From assembly GCA_903933995.1 (NCBI GenBank), contig CAIZMD010000581.1:1-6562 (forward strand): a stretch of 6,562 nt of DNA. Direction: 5' to 3'. The notes under the pieces were generated by a model. That model saw only the letters and a list, made by a program, of their open reading frames with translations. It did not search any database and was not told where the DNA came from. Origin of the DNA: an uncultured Bacteroidota bacterium (GTDB lineage: Bacteria > Bacteroidota > Bacteroidia > Chitinophagales > Chitinophagaceae). Every line of letters starts with the position of its first letter. Positions within the stretch are counted from its first letter, which is position 1. The translations under genes and the position numbers were made by a program. This document shows, piece after piece, positions 1 through 5,260 of the stretch.

Positions 1-11
1 CTCCGTCTTCT

Positions 12-84
12 TGCACACCGCCAAGGACTCGAACCCTGAACTTTGAGGTTGGAACTCAAAATGATACCATTTCACGATAGCACC
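12..84 (-). pseudogene. tRNA-like sequence, Trp-type CCA anticodon loop, no acceptor stem
   Basis: Read on the minus strand, this has three of the four arms of a tRNA. The D-arm has stem GTGA/TCAT around loop AATGGTA. The anticodon arm has stem TTGAG/CTCAA around the 7-nt loop TTCCAAC, giving anticodon CCA (Trp). The T-arm has stem CAGGG/CCTTG around TTCGAGT. The variable region is about 4 nt. The 7 nt expected on the 5' acceptor side (GGTGCTA) do not pair with the 7 nt on the 3' side (GCGGTGT), and I found no compensating partner just upstream. No CCA end is encoded in frame with the fold. It is therefore either a decayed or recombined tRNA copy, or a tRNA-like domain of a larger RNA. I do not think it is a normal functional tRNA-Trp. 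Confidence 0.45.
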
Positions 85-191
85 AAAGCATGGGAAAGAA
101 TGTCATATGCGCTTCCCAAAGTCTTGCAGCATTTTTCTGCATTGGGGTACCGGTTTGAGACAATTTCTTCTAAATAACTATTATCAGAACT

Positions 192-218
192 GGATTTTAA
201 ACAAATCCGCATTTTTTT
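192..218 (+). terminator. weak terminator-like hairpin
   Basis: A perfect 6-bp stem GGATTT/AAATCC (192-197 with 203-208) with a 5-nt loop is followed after three bases by seven T. The stem is AT-rich and short, so termination would be modest. No plus-strand gene inside the window ends just upstream, so any client gene would lie to the left of the window. Confidence 0.3.
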
Positions 219-227
219 GAATGCTTT

Positions 228-266
228 GAAAAAAAATGGCCAGGGTAGAAACCCCGGCCCGTTTTT
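228..266. terminator. bidirectional terminator-like hairpin
   Basis: The stem is GGCC-a-GGG paired with CCC-c-GGCC (238-245 with 252-259), with one A/C mismatch and a 6-nt loop. It is flanked by eight A on the left (229-236) and five T on the right (262-266). Read on the minus strand, the hairpin runs into a T tract one base after the stem, which is the stronger orientation. Read on the plus strand, it could act as a terminator or attenuator before the weak small ORF at 279. The direction of use cannot be decided from the sequence. Confidence 0.45.
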
Positions 267-532
267 AATCCGTACCCTATGAAAACACTGGTCATAACAC
301 TGGCTAGGCCAAGGTTAATCTTTTTATTATTACTTGTTAGGGGTAATGCGAAAAAGGTTTTGCCCGTTTTCAGCAGCAGTTCTTGTTTGCGATGCTTGCA
401 AGTGTGCTGCATCTATTAAACGGTGTTCGATTCCTTTTTATTTTGCCAGCTTCAAAAAAACTTGAAAAAACTCTCAAAATACCAACCAATTGGTAGGAGG
501 GTAGTTTCCAATTAAAGCCTCAAATTTGCAAC

Positions 533-1300
533 ATGAAACTGATTGATACCCACACCCATTTGTACTCGGAAGAATTTGCGCAAGATATTGATGCTGTGAT
601 GGATAGGGCTATAAAAGCGGGGGTGACAAAATGTTATTTACCAGCTATAGATAGTTCAGAAACAGCAGGCATGTTGGCCCTAGAAACAAAATTTCCTGGA
701 ATTTGCATTGCCATGATGGGTTTGCATCCCTGTTATGTAAAGGCCAATGTGCAAGAAGAATTGGCGCATGTAAAATCTTGGCTTGACAAACGTGATTTTG
801 TGGCAGTGGGAGAGATTGGTCTAGACTTTTATTGGGATAAGACATTTGAAAAAGAACAATATGAGGCTTTTGACCTTCAAATGCAATGGGCCTTGGATCT
901 AAACCGCCCCATTGTGATTCATACCCGCAATGCCATGCAAGAAACCATTAATCGGGTGAAGCCATTTGCCAAAAAAGGACTCAAAGGCATTTTTCATTGT
1001 TTTAGTGGATCTGTTGAATCTGCCCGTCAGATCATTGACCTAGGATTTCATTTAGGAATAGGAGGGGTACTCACCTATAAAAAAGCAGGTCTCCCAGAAG
1101 TCTTAGAAGAAATTCCTCTTGAATGGCTGGTTTTGGAAACCGATGCCCCTTATTTAACGCCCGTGCCGTTCCGAGGCAAAAGAAATGAAAGCAGCTACCT
1201 AGTCCACGTCTTAGATAAATTATCAGAAGTAAAAAGGCTTACCCGGGCTGAAATAGCCCAGATCACCACCGCCAACGCCGAAAAAATCTTCTGTCTCTGA
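533..1300 (+). CDS. TatD family metal-dependent hydrolase (YcfH-like)
   Basis: A complete 255-residue cytoplasmic TIM-barrel hydrolase of the TatD family, within the family's usual length of about 250-270. The metal-site motifs are all present: DTHTHL at the start (His7, His9), VGEIGLDFY (Glu94), IVIHTR (His130), IFHCFSG (His155) and LVLETDAPYLTPVPFRGK (Asp204). Family members are divalent-metal-dependent nucleases, with 3'-5' exonuclease and other DNase activities shown for some, and are linked to DNA repair or RNA turnover. The exact substrate of this protein is not readable from sequence. The ATG is fixed by the family N-terminus (hydrophobic-x-D-[ST]-H-x-H begins at residue 3). There is no Shine-Dalgarno at the usual distance; the GGAGG at 496-500 is too far upstream. 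The gene stands alone, and the tRNA-Ser promoter starts about 12 bp after its stop. Confidence 0.96.
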   Translation: MKLIDTHTHLYSEEFAQDIDAVMDRAIKAGVTKCYLPAIDSSETAGMLALETKFPGICIAMMGLHPCYVKANVQEELAHVKSWLDKRDFVAVGEIGLDFYWDKTFEKEQYEAFDLQMQWALDLNRPIVIHTRNAMQETINRVKPFAKKGLKGIFHCFSGSVESARQIIDLGFHLGIGGVLTYKKAGLPEVLEEIPLEWLVLETDAPYLTPVPFRGKRNESSYLVHVLDKLSEVKRLTRAEIAQITTANAEKIFCL

Positions 1301-1311
1301 CCTCAAACTAC

Positions 1312-1319
1312 TATTTTTG
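1312..1319 (+). promoter_or_regulatory. -7 box of the tRNA-Ser promoter
   Basis: TATTTTTG is a perfect match to the Bacteroidota -7 consensus TAnnTTTG. It ends 14 bp before the first base of tRNA-Ser, which fits a short 5' leader. A clear -33 TTTG was not found about 20 bp upstream, inside the 3' end of the TatD-family gene. Confidence 0.6.
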
Positions 1320-1333
1320 CACTCCAATTTTAC

Positions 1334-1420
1334 AGAGAGGTGTCCGAGTGGTTGAAGGAGCACGCCTGGAAAGTGTGTAAACGGGTAACTGTTTCGAGGG
1401 TTCGAATCCCTTCCTCTCTG
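1334..1420 (+). tRNA. tRNA-Ser (anticodon GGA)
   Basis: A complete class II (long variable arm) tRNA. The acceptor stem AGAGAGG (1334-1340) pairs with CCTCTCT (1413-1419), and the discriminator base is G (1420), as usual for serine tRNAs. The anticodon stem CACGC/GTGTG encloses loop CTGGAAA with GGA at 1368-1370, which reads the UCC and UCU codons. The T-arm is GAGGG-TTCGAAT-CCCTT. The extended variable arm between 1378 and 1397 is typical of tRNA-Ser. The full CCA tail is not encoded (the next bases are CAATAAG), so it would be added after transcription. It has its own -7 box upstream and a terminator 16 bp downstream. Confidence 0.97.
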
Positions 1421-1436
1421 CAATAAGAAAATGAAG

Positions 1437-1463
1437 AAAAACCTGACGAAGTCAGGTTTTTTT
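1437..1463 (+). terminator. rho-independent terminator of tRNA-Ser
   Basis: A strong hairpin with core stem ACCTGAC (1441-1447) and GTCAGGT (1451-1457) around a GAA loop. The core is extended by AAAA (1437-1440) against TTTT, and the T tract reaches 1463. It lies just after the tRNA-Ser gene and is its obvious terminator. Its T tract is also the left arm of the next palindrome (1455-1521), so the two structures cannot both form fully. Confidence 0.85.
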
Positions 1464-1521
1464 GTGCCCTGAGCGAGTCCGGACCCCCAGGTCCGAGCGA
1501 GCCGAAGGGCACAAAAAAACC
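1455..1521. repeat. long intergenic palindrome with inner hairpin
   Basis: A perfect 16-bp inverted repeat: GGTTTTTTTGTGCCCT (1455-1470) is complementary to 1506-1521. Inside it sits a second perfect hairpin, CGGACC (1480-1485) and GGTCCG (1490-1495), with loop CCCA. Two copies of GAGCGAG (1471-1477 and 1495-1501) flank the inner stem. The stretch CCCTGAGC...CCGAAGGG resembles a common class of dispersed intergenic palindromes seen in many bacteria. Whether this one is multicopy here cannot be told from one window. Because of its T and A tracts it could act as a terminator in either direction. Confidence 0.7.
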
Positions 1522-1546
1522 AGGCACGATAGTGCCGTAGGTTTTT
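1515..1546. terminator. third, interlocked terminator-like hairpin
   Basis: AAAAACC (1515-1521) pairs with GGTTTTT (1540-1546), and the inner stem GGCAC (1523-1527) pairs with GTGCC (1532-1536) around GATA. There is a bulge of A on one side against GTA on the other. The left arm is the same A tract used as the right arm of the 1455-1521 palindrome, so those two structures are mutually exclusive. It is terminator-like on both strands. No minus-strand gene inside the window ends here. Confidence 0.5.
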
Positions 1547-1784
1547 CCATCATGATATTATTGCCGCCCCCACCCCGGGGATCAGCGCAGCTAATCCGGA
1601 CAATCTCTCTCATCTCTTTTTTGCAAAAGCATGTTGACGGCCCCAGCCGGCAACGGACAACTACCTCTCATCTCTTTTTCGCCCCAGCACGTTACAGGCA
1701 CCGCCTGTAACGGACAAAAACGCCCATCTCAATTTTGCAAATGCACGTTTCAGGCCCCACCGGCAACGGACAAAACCGGCAACG
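1547..1784. repeat. degenerate tandem array, period 57 bp, hairpin plus GGACAA
   Basis: Four copies of GGACAA start at 1598, 1655, 1712 and 1768, at intervals of 57, 57 and 56 bp. Each is the 3' end of a unit: 1604-1660, 1661-1717, 1718-1773, and a more diverged first unit about 1547-1603. Units share a pyrimidine-rich start (CATCTC then T-rich), then GCAnGTT, a hairpin, and GGACAA. The hairpins differ in sequence but keep their position. GGATCAGC/GCTAATCC (1579-1597) and GTTGACGGC/GCCGGCAAC (1633-1654) each have one mismatch. CGTTACAGGC/GCCTGTAACG (1690-1712) is perfect. The fourth (1747-1768) is weaker. A tenth-unit echo, ACCGGCAACG, follows at 1775-1784. The array is much richer in G+C than the flanking DNA and contains no credible gene. 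Confidence 0.75.
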
Positions 1785-1823
1785 AAAAAAAAATATTTTA
1801 ACCCAATTATATCATTAAAATGT

Positions 1824-1871
1824 CCTAATTAATGTAAATTACGCCAGTAGACTAGCCTAATTAATGCAAAT
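1824..1871. promoter_or_regulatory. duplicated 16-nt motif upstream of the ATPase gene
   Basis: CCTAATTAATGTAAAT (1824-1839) and CCTAATTAATGCAAAT (1856-1871) match at 15 of 16 positions. Their start-to-start distance is 32 bp, about three helical turns, so both would face the same side of the DNA. The second copy ends directly at the ATG of the ATPase gene. The core contains the palindromic AATTAATT-like sequence. Inference: binding sites for a regulator, possibly one controlling the ATPase gene. I see no clear -7/-33 pair here. Confidence 0.4.
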
Positions 1872-3008
1872 ATGGACATTTCAAGAATCATACAACAACA
1901 GGTTGAAACCCAAATTGGAGTGCAAAAAGTGATCATGCTTTATGGTACAAGACGTACAGGGAAGACAACTATTATTGAAAAAATTGCCCAAAAATACGCT
2001 GATGTTACGCTAATGCTTCAAGGGGAGGATATGCAGGTAGTTGAGTTATTGCAAAAAAGAACGGTAGCAAATTATCAACATTTAGCCGCTGGTAAAAAGA
2101 TTATTATCATCGATGAAGCCCAAGCAATACCAGAAATTGGCAAAATTCTGAAACTATTGATTGATACAGTTAAGGGAATTACTGTTATTGCAACCGGGAG
2201 TAGCAGTTTTGATTTAGCGTACACAACGGGAGAACCACTTGTTGGAAGAAATCTTGTTTATCATCTGTATCCAATAGCACAAGTAGAACTTTCAGAAACG
2301 GAAGACTATTTAACAACTATCAGAAATCTAGAAGACCGATTGATTTATGGAAGTTACCCAGAGTTATGGCATTTAAAAAACCATCAAGAGCGGGAGCGTT
2401 ATCTCAAACAAATGGTAAGCAGTTATCTTTTGAAAGACTTGCTTACAATGGAAACAGTAAAAGGAGCTGATGTGTTGTTCAAACTGCTACAAATGCTAGC
2501 ATGGCAAGTGGGCAGTCAAGTAAGTACAGTTGAATTGGCAAATAGCCTTCAAATAAATAAAGGAACAGTAGAGAGGTATCTAGACTTACTTAGCAAAGTA
2601 TTTATCATTTATCCATTATCAGGATATAGTAATAATTTAAGAAAGGAAATTTCTAAGAGTAAAAAATGGTATTTTTTTGACAATGGAATTCGTAATGCAT
2701 TAATTGGAAATTTTAGCTCACTTGAACAGCGTAATGATATAGGTCAGTTATGGGAACAGTATTTTTTAAGTGAACGTTTGAAATATAACAATTATAGAAA
2801 TTATCAACCACAATATTTTTTCTGGAGAACTTATGATGGGCAAGAAATTGACTTACTGGAATTATACAATGGAAAATTACAAGCTTTGGAATGCAAATGG
2901 AAAAATGCACAAGCAAAAATACCTATAGCATTTTCCAAAGCATATCCGGATGCGAATTTTTCTGGTATTAACAAGGATAATTATTTGGAATGGATAACTA
3001 CTTCTTAA
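1872..3008 (+). CDS. AAA_14/DUF4143-type ATPase
   Basis: A complete 378-residue protein of the AAA_14 plus DUF4143 family. The N-terminal P-loop domain has Walker A GTRRTGKTT (25-33), Walker B IIIIDEAQ (77-84), a sensor-1-like motif TGSSSFDL (108-115), and VGRN (124-127), whose Arg is typical of the family. A helical and winged-helix-like middle follows: STVELANSLQINKGTVERYLDLL reads as a helix-turn-helix around residues 219-241. The C-terminal part has EID (325-327) and ECKW (340-343), the pattern of a PD-(D/E)xK nuclease-like fold. Family members are widespread, often multicopy and laterally mobile in Bacteroidota, and their cellular role is poorly defined. ATP hydrolysis is a safe inference, but DNA cleavage is not shown. 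The ATG directly follows the second copy of a duplicated upstream motif. The 3' end overlaps the convergent WG-repeat gene by 11 bp. Confidence 0.93.
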   Translation: MDISRIIQQQVETQIGVQKVIMLYGTRRTGKTTIIEKIAQKYADVTLMLQGEDMQVVELLQKRTVANYQHLAAGKKIIIIDEAQAIPEIGKILKLLIDTVKGITVIATGSSSFDLAYTTGEPLVGRNLVYHLYPIAQVELSETEDYLTTIRNLEDRLIYGSYPELWHLKNHQERERYLKQMVSSYLLKDLLTMETVKGADVLFKLLQMLAWQVGSQVSTVELANSLQINKGTVERYLDLLSKVFIIYPLSGYSNNLRKEISKSKKWYFFDNGIRNALIGNFSSLEQRNDIGQLWEQYFLSERLKYNNYRNYQPQYFFWRTYDGQEIDLLELYNGKLQALECKWKNAQAKIPIAFSKAYPDANFSGINKDNYLEWITTS

Positions 3009-4173
3009 AAAACTCATCCCTCAACCTCCTCACATCTTCCATCTTCAACAACCTCTGATACCCATCCAAATAAACAAACCCACTATCGCCCAATTCAATT
3101 CTTGCAAATCCATGATTAAACATCCCCAACTGCGTAATTGGTGCTGAAGTCTTCAACTGAATTCTCTTCCCCGTTCTATCAATATACGCATCCCCAATAC
3201 TATCCTGAACCAAGGCCAATCCTCTTTTTTCAAAATCAGTAGCATTTAACAAGGTCAATGGAATTATCTCTTTTCCAGTTGTATCTATATACCCCTTTTT
3301 AATACTGCTTTCTCCTCCATTTATATAAGTATAGAGTGACGCAACAGCCAAACCATTTTTGAAAAACCCTAGATCACTATACTTAGGCTGAACTATAATA
3401 TTACCTCTTCTATCTATAACCCCATATTTCTCTAAAGTCTTATCAAGAAATTTGGAAAAATTTTCTTGATAAGGATACAGATTGTAAAACTTTAATGGAA
3501 CAATCACCTTTCCTGTCTTATCAATAAAACCACCCAATGATCCTTTAATAGCCATAATCATACCGGCCTCATCAACAGCTCCCAATGACTCATATTCAAA
3601 AGGGATAATGGTTTTATCATTTTTATCAACAGCACCCCATTTCCCATTATACTCAACCACAAACAATCCATCACTATAGAAGCTAGTTTGATTGTATTTA
3701 GCAGGAATCAATTCTTTGAAGTTTCTATCAATTAAACCAAACTTCCCATTTTTATGATAAAATGAAGTGATATCATCGTTGCCAAAATTGTACACTGCTT
3801 GGTATTCAGGAAACGTCTTTACAATTTTGCCGGTACTATCTACAAAGCAAGGAATCTCATTTCTAGTTGTACCAGCTGCTAGACCTTGGGAAAACTGTTG
3901 TAAGTCTTTTAGTTCAGGAATATAAGTGACCTGACCATTGATTCTAATAAATCCTACTGTATCTAATAAGATGACCATTGATTTTCCTTCAACAAAATCA
4001 TAAACATCAGGAAATGTGCCATCTAATTGGGCCGCAAGCCTTGCTATCTCCAACTTTTCTTCCATGGTATAACTACTATCTTCTTGGCTGGTTTGATCCT
4101 TAGCATTGTTGCAAGCGGTAAAGGAAAAGGCCAACAGACAAAGAGATACAATGACGAGGTTAATCTTTTTCAT
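2998..4173 (-). CDS. WG-repeat lipoprotein
   Basis: A complete 391-residue predicted lipoprotein. The N-terminus has Lys residues, a hydrophobic stretch and a lipobox-like FTAC with Cys21 as the lipidated residue, then a Ser/Gln/Asp-rich linker. The rest is about nine WG-type repeats spaced by roughly 35 residues, with the pattern G-[FWY]-hydrophobic-D-x-x-G-K-hydrophobic-P. Examples begin near 73, 107, 143, 177 (GKWGAVDKNDKTIIPFEY, the only canonical WG), 214, 249, 292, 328 and 354. Such repeats form beta-rich ligand-binding or scaffold domains; the ligand is unknown. It is the second gene of a minus-strand operon, only 2 nt after the stop of the upstream gene (4176-4550). It converges on, and overlaps by 11 bp, the ATPase gene, with no terminator between them. 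Confidence 0.9.
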   Translation of the reverse strand: MKKINLVIVSLCLLAFSFTACNNAKDQTSQEDSSYTMEEKLEIARLAAQLDGTFPDVYDFVEGKSMVILLDTVGFIRINGQVTYIPELKDLQQFSQGLAAGTTRNEIPCFVDSTGKIVKTFPEYQAVYNFGNDDITSFYHKNGKFGLIDRNFKELIPAKYNQTSFYSDGLFVVEYNGKWGAVDKNDKTIIPFEYESLGAVDEAGMIMAIKGSLGGFIDKTGKVIVPLKFYNLYPYQENFSKFLDKTLEKYGVIDRRGNIIVQPKYSDLGFFKNGLAVASLYTYINGGESSIKKGYIDTTGKEIIPLTLLNATDFEKRGLALVQDSIGDAYIDRTGKRIQLKTSAPITQLGMFNHGFARIELGDSGFVYLDGYQRLLKMEDVRRLRDEFFKK

Positions 4174-4175
4174 AT

Positions 4176-4550
4176 TTATTTGATTAGGGTTGAATCACAG
4201 GGTTGCATCATGAGAAAATTTACTTGAGGCGTACAATGGCCCTCAATGATTTTCATTTCTTTCCATTGGTAAATATTGCCAAGTTTGTATTTAGGCAAGT
4301 CTTCTTTTAGTATATAGTGGTTTGTAGTACTGGAATAAGTAAAACTATCCACCTTACTATCTCTGGTTCTTTCAAAAACCAAATCCCAATTAACACTATC
4401 ATTGGTTTTAAACCGAATAATTTTAGCTGGGTAGATTTTGGTAGAATAAGAACAGGGACCACCATCTACAATCTGCTTTCCAAAATAACTACACTGAAAA
4501 AAACTACAGGCGATACATAAAAAAAGCAATCTGGTGCTTATTTCTTTCAT
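4176..4550 (-). CDS. small putative lipoprotein of unknown function
   Basis: A complete 124-residue protein that I do not assign to a family. It has an export signal of about 20 residues (MKEISTRLLFLCIACSFFQC). Cys15 or Cys20 could be the lipidated Cys, but neither lies in a textbook lipobox. The mature part is polar with several more Cys (GGPCSYS, EGHCTPQ, QPCDS), which could form disulfides in the periplasm. It is the promoter-proximal gene of a two-gene operon with the WG-repeat lipoprotein. It is preceded by a perfect -7 box (TATTTTTG, minus strand) and, 19 bp further out, by the shared 22-bp palindrome. Close spacing suggests the two lipoproteins are made and act together. Confidence 0.82.
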   Translation of the reverse strand: MKEISTRLLFLCIACSFFQCSYFGKQIVDGGPCSYSTKIYPAKIIRFKTNDSVNWDLVFERTRDSKVDSFTYSSTTNHYILKEDLPKYKLGNIYQWKEMKIIEGHCTPQVNFLMMQPCDSTLIK

Positions 4551-4564
4551 CCATTTAATTTCTT

Positions 4565-4572
4565 CAAAAATA
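4565..4572 (-). promoter_or_regulatory. -7 box of the lipoprotein operon
   Basis: On the minus strand this reads TATTTTTG, a perfect TAnnTTTG. It lies 14 bp before the ATG at 4550, so the leader would be only a few bases long. There is no TTTG at -33. Instead the near edge of the palindrome at 4592-4613 begins 19 bp upstream. Confidence 0.6.
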
Positions 4573-4591
4573 TTTCTAGTTCAATTGCTGC

Positions 4592-4613
4592 ATATACCCT
4601 CTGGCGGGTATAT
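4592..4613. promoter_or_regulatory. 22-bp palindrome between divergent promoters (candidate operator)
   Basis: ATATACCC (4592-4599), a 6-nt spacer TCTGGC, then GGGTATAT (4606-4613) form a perfect 8-bp inverted repeat. It sits exactly midway between two -7-like boxes: 19 bp from TATTTTTG of the minus-strand operon and 19 bp from TATATTTA of the plus-strand operon. Neither promoter has a recognisable -33 TTTG, and the palindrome half-sites occupy that position. A second copy occurs at 5721-5742. Inference: the binding site of a dimeric regulator, or an alternative -33-type element usable in both directions. Confidence 0.65.
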
Positions 4614-4632
4614 CTGAGTTAATGGTTGAATT

Positions 4633-4640
4633 TATATTTA
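4633..4640 (+). promoter_or_regulatory. -7-like box of the 4658 operon
   Basis: TATATTTA matches TAnnTTTG at 7 of 8 positions. It begins 19 bp after the palindrome at 4592-4613 and 25 bp before the ATG at 4658. Taken alone it is a weak call in AT-rich DNA; the constant spacing to the palindrome is what supports it. Confidence 0.45.
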
Positions 4641-4657
4641 CAGCATAATCGCCAATA

Positions 4658-5260
4658 ATGAAATTTGTTAAACCGCTAATGTTTGTTGGGCTTTTGTTTC
4701 TTGCAATTGCAGGGGCTGCACAATTAAATCCTGAGCAACAATCAATCAAGAAAGTCTTTTTTGATTTTTTACAGTTTTACCAAAAGAATGAAAAGCAGTT
4801 TGACGCTTTCAAATTATATAAAGGAACTGGTAAAGACAATGAACCGCCCTATAAAATTCAATGGAAAGAAGTAGAACGCTATGCCAGTTTTTTAAGAAAG
4901 AATGTTCCCTTTGTAGGCGAAGCCTATATCAATAGTGAGAAAAAAGATTTTAGGTTTTACGATAGTTGCTATAAAGCAGATCCCAATGAAGAAATGGTAG
5001 TTGGATTTGATTATGACCGCTGGGGTGGTGGACAAGAGTCTATCAAGTATTTAATCAAATGGCATACCAGCAAAGAAAATTTGTACAAAGTAAACATTAA
5101 GGGGGATAAGGCAGAGTTGTTAATTGGAAGCCCACCATGGGAGGGTGCAACAAAAGAAGAAAGACAATGGTCTAAAGTGCCTTTCGTAAAAGAAAAAGGA
5201 AAATGGGTAATGGCCGGAAATATTGATTCAGTGGATGAATACAATCCTGTAACAATATGA
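4658..5260 (+). CDS. secreted/periplasmic protein of unknown function (200 aa)
   Basis: A complete 200-residue protein with a clear Sec signal peptide, MKFVKPLMFVGLLFLAIAGA, cleaved near residue 20-21 (AGA/AQ). The mature part starts QLNPEQQSI and contains YxxFLRKNVPFVGEAY, aromatic and Asp/Glu-rich stretches, and ends with a typical small-secreted-domain pattern (KVPFVKEKGKWVMAGNIDSVDEY). I do not recognise a named family. The closing strand pattern 'KEKGKWVMAGNID' resembles NTF2-like or DUF-type secreted domains, which is only a hint. The ATG gives an intact signal peptide. The stop TGA overlaps the next start as ATGA (5257-5260), so translation of the two genes is probably coupled. It is divergent from the lipoprotein operon and shares the palindrome with it. 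Confidence 0.85.
   Translation: MKFVKPLMFVGLLFLAIAGAAQLNPEQQSIKKVFFDFLQFYQKNEKQFDAFKLYKGTGKDNEPPYKIQWKEVERYASFLRKNVPFVGEAYINSEKKDFRFYDSCYKADPNEEMVVGFDYDRWGGGQESIKYLIKWHTSKENLYKVNIKGDKAELLIGSPPWEGATKEERQWSKVPFVKEKGKWVMAGNIDSVDEYNPVTI

Larger units (their letters stand above)
85..530. other. intergenic region without a convincing protein gene
   Basis: Apart from the two hairpins at 192-218 and 228-266, nothing here is clearly a gene. A plus-strand ORF at 279-419 (46 codons) begins MKTLVITLARPRLIFLLLL and ends Cys-rich. It has a hydrophobic N-terminal stretch but no recognised family and no ribosome-binding site. A minus-strand ORF over the same bases contains the 228-266 hairpin and is less credible. 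Before the TatD-family gene there is a 10-bp palindrome ACCAATTGGT (485-494). CAAATTTG (521-528) matches the Bacteroidota -7 box TAnnTTTG at 7 of 8 positions, which would place transcription start at or next to the ATG at 533, giving a leaderless or very short-leader mRNA. No good -33 element is seen at the expected distance. Confidence 0.5.

Noticed and set aside
197..412. 71-codon minus-strand ORF
   Set aside because: It contains the 228-266 terminator-like hairpin, has no recognisable domain or start signal, and overlaps an equally weak plus-strand ORF.
421..435. T-loop-like sequence GGTGTTCGATTCC suggesting a tRNA end
   Set aside because: No D or anticodon arm can be placed upstream, and no acceptor pairing is visible.
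496..500. GGAGG as ribosome-binding site of the TatD-family gene
   Set aside because: It is more than 30 bp from the ATG, far outside the working distance, and Bacteroidota rarely depend on such sites.
1223..1710. Several ORFs across the end of the TatD-family gene, tRNA-Ser and the repeat block (minus 1223-1423, minus 1330-1527, plus 1462-1710)
   Set aside because: They cross the tRNA, its terminator or the hairpin repeats and have low-complexity, Pro/Arg/Ser-rich products. They are chance open frames.
1547..1784. CRISPR array
   Set aside because: The units are degenerate and each contains its own hairpin, the interval is a constant 56-57 bp with no unique spacers of fixed length, and no cas gene is present.
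2713..2916. Minus-strand ORF inside the ATPase gene
   Set aside because: It is a shadow of the region encoding the conserved C-terminal EID and ECK motifs.
4027..4520. Plus-strand ORFs inside the two lipoprotein genes (4027-4227, 4317-4520)
   Set aside because: They are shadows of minus-strand genes that have clear export signals, WG repeats and operon spacing.
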